Shown here: positions 60,469 to 64,000 of the stretch, piece by piece
Layout: every line of letters begins with the position of its first letter
Position numbering within the stretch: position 1 is the stretch's first letter
From: Streptomyces europaeiscabiei
Lineage (GTDB): Bacteria > Actinomycetota > Actinomycetes > Streptomycetales > Streptomycetaceae
Assembly (NCBI RefSeq): GCF_036346855.1
Contig: NZ_CP107841.1
Coordinates: 3,786,001-3,850,000, forward strand
DNA: 64,000 bases
Direction: 5' to 3'
Notes under the pieces: generated by a model
Told to the model about the DNA's origin: nothing
Seen by the model: the letters and a program-made list of their open reading frames with translations, nothing else
The model's database searches: none
Made by a program: the position numbers and the translations under genes

Positions 60469-61063
60469 ACTCGATTCGCGGCGAGAACGACCCGGGCCGC
60501 CGACCCGAGTTCGGATGGACCAGCAGACAGGCGTCAGCTTCGCCGCTCCCTGACCGCCCGCCTGGCCACCAGAGCGATAGCCGCCCGCACGTCAAGGACT
60601 CGCTCACCCCGGGCAGGCGCTCGTGGTCACCGCAGTACCGATGGGCACGCAAGCGACCCCCCGGGCGCCGTCGACCCCAAACCGGAGCCCGCCCAGGCGG
60701 GGTGCAACGCACGCCGCTCGCCGACGAGTCGGCCCGGCCGGCTCGATCCCGGCAGCGCAGCCCCGCCGGACGACCGCCCCCAGACAGGATGCGTTCGAAT
60801 GAAGGCCGGAATCAGCCATGCCGAGCCGACGCCGACACCCTTCCGCCCGACTCGCCGCACACAAGTCGGACGACCGTTTGCCCCATGTAAAGAACAGCCG
60901 AGTCGGGTTCAAGCATCCTTCACATTGGCGACACAAGCCACGGGTTTAAGGGCCAGCAGCACCCTGCGAACCCCACCAACCTTCGATTCACAGGTAATTC
61001 AAAGATTAGGACAGAGTCGGACCCGGGCATTCCATTCCCTGGAACCACCCCCTGGACAAGCAG

Positions 61064-61082
61064 TGAGGTTAGGCTAACCTAC
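61064..61082. promoter_or_regulatory. Iron box upstream of desE
   Basis: TGAGGTTAGGCTAACCTAC matches the actinobacterial DmdR1/IdeR/DtxR iron box (TTAGGTTAGGCTAACCTAA) at 17 of 19 positions. It lies 54 bases before the desE start, so desE should be repressed when iron is plentiful. Confidence 0.9.
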
Positions 61083-61135
61083 CTTCGAACTCACCCTCGG
61101 GCGGCACTCCGCCCCGTTCGAAAGTAGCCATACAC

Positions 61136-62188
61136 ATGTCCAACGCCAGAGCCGCTCACCTCACCCGCCGTGGCATCCTCGCCGCCGGTGGCGCACTCGG
61201 TCTCGGTGCCGTCCTCGCCGCCTGCGGAGACGAGGACGCGACGAGCAGCAGCACTGGCTCCGACAAGGAGACGGCTGCCGCCAAGTCCGGTCCCTGGTCG
61301 TTCAAGGACGACCGCGGCGTGACCGCCAAGACCGACAAGGCCCCGGCGAACATCGTCGCCTTCGTGGGTGTCGCCGCCGCGCTGTACGACTACGGCATCG
61401 ACGTCAAGGGCGTCTTCGGTCCGACCAGGACGACGGACGGCAAGGCCGACGTCCAGGCCGGTGACCTCGACATCAGCAAGGTCACCATCCTCGGCAACGT
61501 CTGGGACGAGTTCAACGTCGAGAAGTACGCCGCACTCGCCCCCGACGTCCTCATCACCACGCTGTTCGACGACGCCGGCACCCTCTGGTACGTGCCCGAG
61601 ACCTCCAAGGACAAGATCGCCAAGCTCGCCCCGAGCGTCGGCATCTCCGTGTACGACCGTCAGATGACCGAGCCGCTGCAGCGCATGCTGGAGCTGGCCA
61701 AGTCCCTCGGCGCGGACACGGAGTCGGAGAAGATCACCGCGGCCAAGAAGCGGTTCGAGGACGCGGCCGCCCGGCTGCGCGCGGCCGCCAAGGCCAAGCC
61801 CGACATCAAGGTGCTCGCGGGTTCCGCCAGCCAGGACATCTTCTACGTCTCCGGCTCGAACCTCTCCATCGACCTGGAGTACTACAAGGCCCTCGGCGTG
61901 AACTTCGTCGAGCCGAGCGCCGCCGCGCTGGAGGCCAGTGGGGGCTGGTTCGAGAACCTCAGCTGGGAGAACGTCGACAAGTACGACGCGGACGTCATCA
62001 TCATGGACAACCGCACGTCGGCGATCCAGCCGGACGCGATCGAAGAGGCGACGTGGAAGAAGCTGCCGGCTGTGAAGGCGGGGCAGGTCATCGGGCGTAA
62101 CCCCGAGCCGATTCTGTCCTACGACAAGTGCGCGCCGCTTCTCGAGGAGCTGGCCGAGGCGATCGAGAACGCGAAGAAGGTCAGCTGA
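61136..62188 (+). CDS. desE: Desferrioxamine-type ferrisiderophore-binding lipoprotein
   Basis: Substrate-binding lipoprotein of 350 residues for hydroxamate siderophores. The N-terminus has a Tat-like/lipoprotein signal (TRRGILAAGGALGLGA) and lipobox LAAC (Cys near residue 30). The mature protein has the two-lobed FepB/FhuD-like fold with segments NIVAFVGVAAALYDYGIDVKG (split about 62-82), LAPDVLITTLFD and YDADVIIMDNR. Its position next to the siderophore-interacting protein and desA, with an iron box, supports DesE. It needs an ABC permease and ATPase that are not in this window. Confidence 0.92.
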   Translation: MSNARAAHLTRRGILAAGGALGLGAVLAACGDEDATSSSTGSDKETAAAKSGPWSFKDDRGVTAKTDKAPANIVAFVGVAAALYDYGIDVKGVFGPTRTTDGKADVQAGDLDISKVTILGNVWDEFNVEKYAALAPDVLITTLFDDAGTLWYVPETSKDKIAKLAPSVGISVYDRQMTEPLQRMLELAKSLGADTESEKITAAKKRFEDAAARLRAAAKAKPDIKVLAGSASQDIFYVSGSNLSIDLEYYKALGVNFVEPSAAALEASGGWFENLSWENVDKYDADVIIMDNRTSAIQPDAIEEATWKKLPAVKAGQVIGRNPEPILSYDKCAPLLEELAEAIENAKKVS

Positions 62189-62531
62189 CCGGCGTAGCCC
62201 GGCCGCGGGTCGCATGTGGCTGGGGTCGTGGTCCCGCGTCGTGGTGTACGCGATCAAGCTGTGCGCGTTCCGGTACGAGACCGCTGGCGATCTCCGCAGA
62301 GGCGGCAGTCCACGAGGCGCCCTGCTGAGGCGGGTTGAACACCCGGTCCGGCGGTGCCACCGTCCCCGACCTGCGGATTCCGGGACCTTGATCGGCTACA
62401 CCACCCGGCGGGACGCCGTCGTGGCTGGCCGCGCCCACGCGGCGCAGCCGCACATGTCAGCACCCCGCGCCCCTGAGTTGCCCGGGCACGCCCCTCCCAC
62501 ATACGACCCCGCCCCTGATGCAGGAGCCCCC
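62189..62531. other. Unexplained region between desE and the siderophore-interacting protein
   Basis: 343 bases without a clear gene. No iron box or terminator stem was found. The siderophore-interacting protein frame remains open upstream to 62214, including ATG codons, but those codons have no ribosome binding site and poor third-position bias. The peptide that they would encode is unlike the family. Confidence 0.45.
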
Positions 62532-63389
62532 ATGACGACGGCCGTAGCCGCCCCCTTCCGTTTCTTCTCTCTTCAGGTCGTGCGGACGGAGCGGCTGGGG
62601 CCGTCTCTCGTACGGGTCTCGTTCGCGGGGGACGATCTGAGGTATTTCCACTCCGACGGCCGGGATCAGTCACTGTCCCTCTTTCTGCCGCAGCCGGGGC
62701 AGGACGTCCCAGCCATCCCCTTCGAACTGGGCGACGGCTGGTGGCAGGCATGGCGGGAACTGCCGGACGACGTAAGGGCGGTGATGCGCTCGTACACCCT
62801 GCGGGGGCTCCGCTCGGACATCCACGGCGACACCGTCGAGATCGACATCGACTTCGTGCTGCACGGGGTGGAGCCGGGGGCCGCCATGCCCGCCGGGCCC
62901 GCGTCCCGGTGGGCGTCGGCGGCGCGGGCCGGTGACCGGGTCGTGCTGCTCGGACCCGCCGTCGCCGACAACCGCGCGATCCGCTTCCGTCCGCCGGCGG
63001 ACACCGACCTGGTGCTGATCTGGGGTGACGAGACGGCGCTGCCCGCCGCCTCGGCGATCCTGGAGTCGCTGCCCGCCGGTACGCGGGCCCGGGTCTGGCT
63101 GGAGGTCCACCACGCGGGCGACATCCAGGACCTGGCCACCGAGGCCGACGCCGAGATCACCTGGCTCGTACGGGCCGAGGGGGCGCCGACCGCCCTCGAC
63201 ACCGTCCGTGCCGCCCGACTGCCGTCCAGCGAGCTGCCGTACGCCTGGATCGCCGGTGAGTCGGGCCGCGTGAAGGAGCTGCGCCGTCATCTCGTGCGGG
63301 AGCGCGGGATCGACAGGCGGCGGGTGACCTTCGTCGGGTACTGGCGTGAGGGTCTGACGGAGGAGCAGCTGCGGGAGCGCGGCGAGTAG
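62532..63389 (+). CDS. Siderophore-interacting protein (ferrisiderophore reductase)
   Basis: Flavoprotein of 285 residues of the ViuB/SIP family that reduces iron in imported ferrisiderophores with NAD(P)H. The N-terminal FAD domain has RVSFAGDDLRYF and the FAD motif MRSYTLRGLR (about residues 80-89); the NAD(P) domain has LIWGDETALPAASAILESL (about 164-182), and a late YAWIAGESGRVKELRRHL completes it. ATG 62532 follows AGGAG, which decides the start over longer frames. It sits between desE and desA as in Streptomyces coelicolor (recollection), consistent with desferrioxamine use. Confidence 0.92.
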   Translation: MTTAVAAPFRFFSLQVVRTERLGPSLVRVSFAGDDLRYFHSDGRDQSLSLFLPQPGQDVPAIPFELGDGWWQAWRELPDDVRAVMRSYTLRGLRSDIHGDTVEIDIDFVLHGVEPGAAMPAGPASRWASAARAGDRVVLLGPAVADNRAIRFRPPADTDLVLIWGDETALPAASAILESLPAGTRARVWLEVHHAGDIQDLATEADAEITWLVRAEGAPTALDTVRAARLPSSELPYAWIAGESGRVKELRRHLVRERGIDRRRVTFVGYWREGLTEEQLRERGE

Positions 63390-63438
63390 ACCGAGTCACC
63401 AGAACTACCCGAGCCACCAGAGATACCGGAGCCCGCAA

Positions 63439-63474
63439 GTCACCGAAGTCACCGAAGTCACCGGAGACACCGGA
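63439..63474. repeat. 9-bp tandem repeat before desA
   Basis: GTCACCGAA, GTCACCGAA, GTCACCGGA and GACACCGGA follow each other (63439-63474), 50 bases after the siderophore-interacting protein stop codon and 50 before the desA iron box. Confidence 0.8.
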
Positions 63475-63525
63475 GACGGTGAAGTGACCACGGTCACGGC
63501 CGAGTTCGGGCTCCACTTGCGTTAG

Positions 63526-63544
63526 TTAGGTTAGGCTTACCTAA
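63526..63544. promoter_or_regulatory. Iron box upstream of desA
   Basis: TTAGGTTAGGCTTACCTAA matches the DmdR1/IdeR iron box at 18 of 19 positions, 73 bases before the desA start. It is stronger than the desE box and should tie siderophore synthesis to low iron. Confidence 0.93.
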
Positions 63545-63617
63545 GTTGGACGACGTGATGTCACCCCCCACTCACCTCTCCGTCCCACCCGGACCGCCCC
63601 GCTCGGAGGACCTCCCC

Positions 63618-64000
63618 ATGCGCTCGCACCTGCTCAATGACACGACCGCGGAGCGGTACCGCCGCACCGTGACCGAAGGCGTGGAGCGGGTGGCGGCCAA
63701 ACTCGCCACCACCGACCGACCGTTCACCGGTGTCACCGTCGACGCCCTCTCCCCCCACATCGAGAAGATCGACCTCGACAAGCCGCTGCACGACACGGCC
63801 GCCGTCCTCGACGAGTTGGAGGACGTCTACCTCCGCGACGCGGTCTACTTCCACCACCCGCGCTATCTCGCCCACCTCAACTGCCCGGTCGTCATCCCGG
63901 CCGTGCTCGGCGAGGCCGTCCTCTCCGCCGTCAACTCCTCCCTGGACACCTGGGACCAGTCGGCGGGCGGCACCCTGATCGAGCGCAAACTCATCGACTG
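63618..64000 (+). CDS. desA: Lysine decarboxylase for desferrioxamine synthesis (5' part)
   Basis: First 127 residues of a PLP-dependent group II decarboxylase; the gene runs off the window. DesA converts lysine to cadaverine, the first step of desferrioxamine biosynthesis. Visible family features are PFTGVTVDALSPHIEKIDL and YFHHPRYLAHLNCP (about residues 88-101), then NSSLDTWDQSAGGTLIE near the cut. The PLP lysine lies beyond the window. ATG 63618 follows GGAGGA at 63605-63610. The iron box upstream indicates iron-dependent repression; desBCD should follow. Confidence 0.93.
   Translation, partial: MRSHLLNDTTAERYRRTVTEGVERVAAKLATTDRPFTGVTVDALSPHIEKIDLDKPLHDTAAVLDELEDVYLRDAVYFHHPRYLAHLNCPVVIPAVLGEAVLSAVNSSLDTWDQSAGGTLIERKLID

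Larger units (their letters stand above)
60393..61135. other. Gene-free region between the GntR cassette and desE
   Basis: 743 bases without a convincing gene. The left end has the GntR-cassette promoter/operator, the right end the desE iron box. Open frames between them have mixed third-position use and no ribosome binding sites. Composition near 60890-61020 is less GC-rich than elsewhere (for example TTTAAG and ATTCAAAGATTAGG), which may mark foreign or relaxed sequence. Confidence 0.5.

Noticed and set aside
60604..61077. Small frames in the gap before desE
   Set aside because: Mixed codon use, no ribosome binding sites and no conserved peptide.
1..64000. tRNA, rRNA, transposase or integrase genes
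   Set aside because: None was recognised on either strand, so no integrative element boundaries can be drawn. A tRNA scan and a transposase profile search would settle this.

Overview
The window is a chromosomal segment from a Streptomyces or very close relative. The evidence is very high GC with G/C-biased third codon positions, GTG starts behind GGAGG-type ribosome binding sites, many ATGA/GTGA stop-start overlaps, Tat and lipoprotein signals, and characteristic actinobacterial families (DUF397, ECF41 sigma, MHYT, PucR). The right end holds the start of a desferrioxamine locus (desE, siderophore-interacting protein, desA) next to a leucine-catabolic operon. From memory, this order matches the Streptomyces coelicolor chromosome around SCO2770-SCO2782, which a database comparison could test.

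Layout. 1-4.3 kb: tail of an unidentified gene, then a three-gene binding-protein-dependent ABC importer (lipoprotein, fused two-domain permease, ATPase). 4.3-8.5 kb: a patchy accessory zone with a membrane protein, a secreted lactococcin-972-like bacteriocin, a membrane protein, a DUF397 protein, an AraC regulator and a decayed PIN-domain toxin gene with a 46-bp tandem duplication. 8.5-13 kb: an oxidoreductase / DUF993 / sugar-isomerase operon, divergent from a LacI-family repressor with a palindromic operator between them. 13-18.4 kb: CsbD-like stress protein; a trio of heme-oxygenase-fold iron enzyme, HemK2-like methyltransferase and CDGSH iron-sulfur protein; a second TIM-barrel isomerase; an MHYT membrane sensor. 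18.4-22.7 kb: an FAD oxidoreductase and an ECF41 sigma factor behind an ECF41-type promoter, then a second-type EPSP synthase and a dispersed palindromic repeat. 22.7-34.5 kb: secreted GH3 hexosaminidase, lipoprotein, S37 peptidase, a small secreted protein, a large fused ABC exporter, a broken MFS gene between repeats, a phytase-like esterase and a beta-lactamase-fold protein. 34.6-44.4 kb: small hypotheticals, DUF4180, a PAP2 membrane phosphatase, secreted endonuclease I, a GT39 mannosyltransferase-like protein with glycine-rich parts, an FG-GAP protein, an alpha/beta hydrolase and a TetR regulator.

44.4-50.8 kb: ureohydrolase (agmatinase/guanidinobutyrase type) coupled to a thiamine-diphosphate enzyme, a divergent PucR regulator that carries an in-frame fragment of the dispersed repeat, a phosphatase-family protein and TesB thioesterase. 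50.8-58.9 kb: an acyl-CoA dehydrogenase, a TetR regulator, and the divergent operon accD1-accA1-hmgL-acyl-CoA dehydrogenase. These genes would take isovaleryl-CoA to acetyl-CoA plus acetoacetate, except that the methylglutaconyl-CoA hydratase is not in the window. Two TetR-like palindromes lie in the divergent promoter region. 59.2-60.5 kb: a GntR/membrane-protein cassette with a clear promoter-operator. 61-64 kb: desE, siderophore-interacting protein and desA (cut by the window end), with iron boxes upstream of desE and desA.

No rRNA, tRNA, CRISPR array, complete insertion sequence or prophage was seen. Repeats are the most unusual physical feature: tandem arrays of 9, 16, 26 and 30/31 bp, and a dispersed 20-bp inverted-repeat element found twice complete and twice as half-copies.
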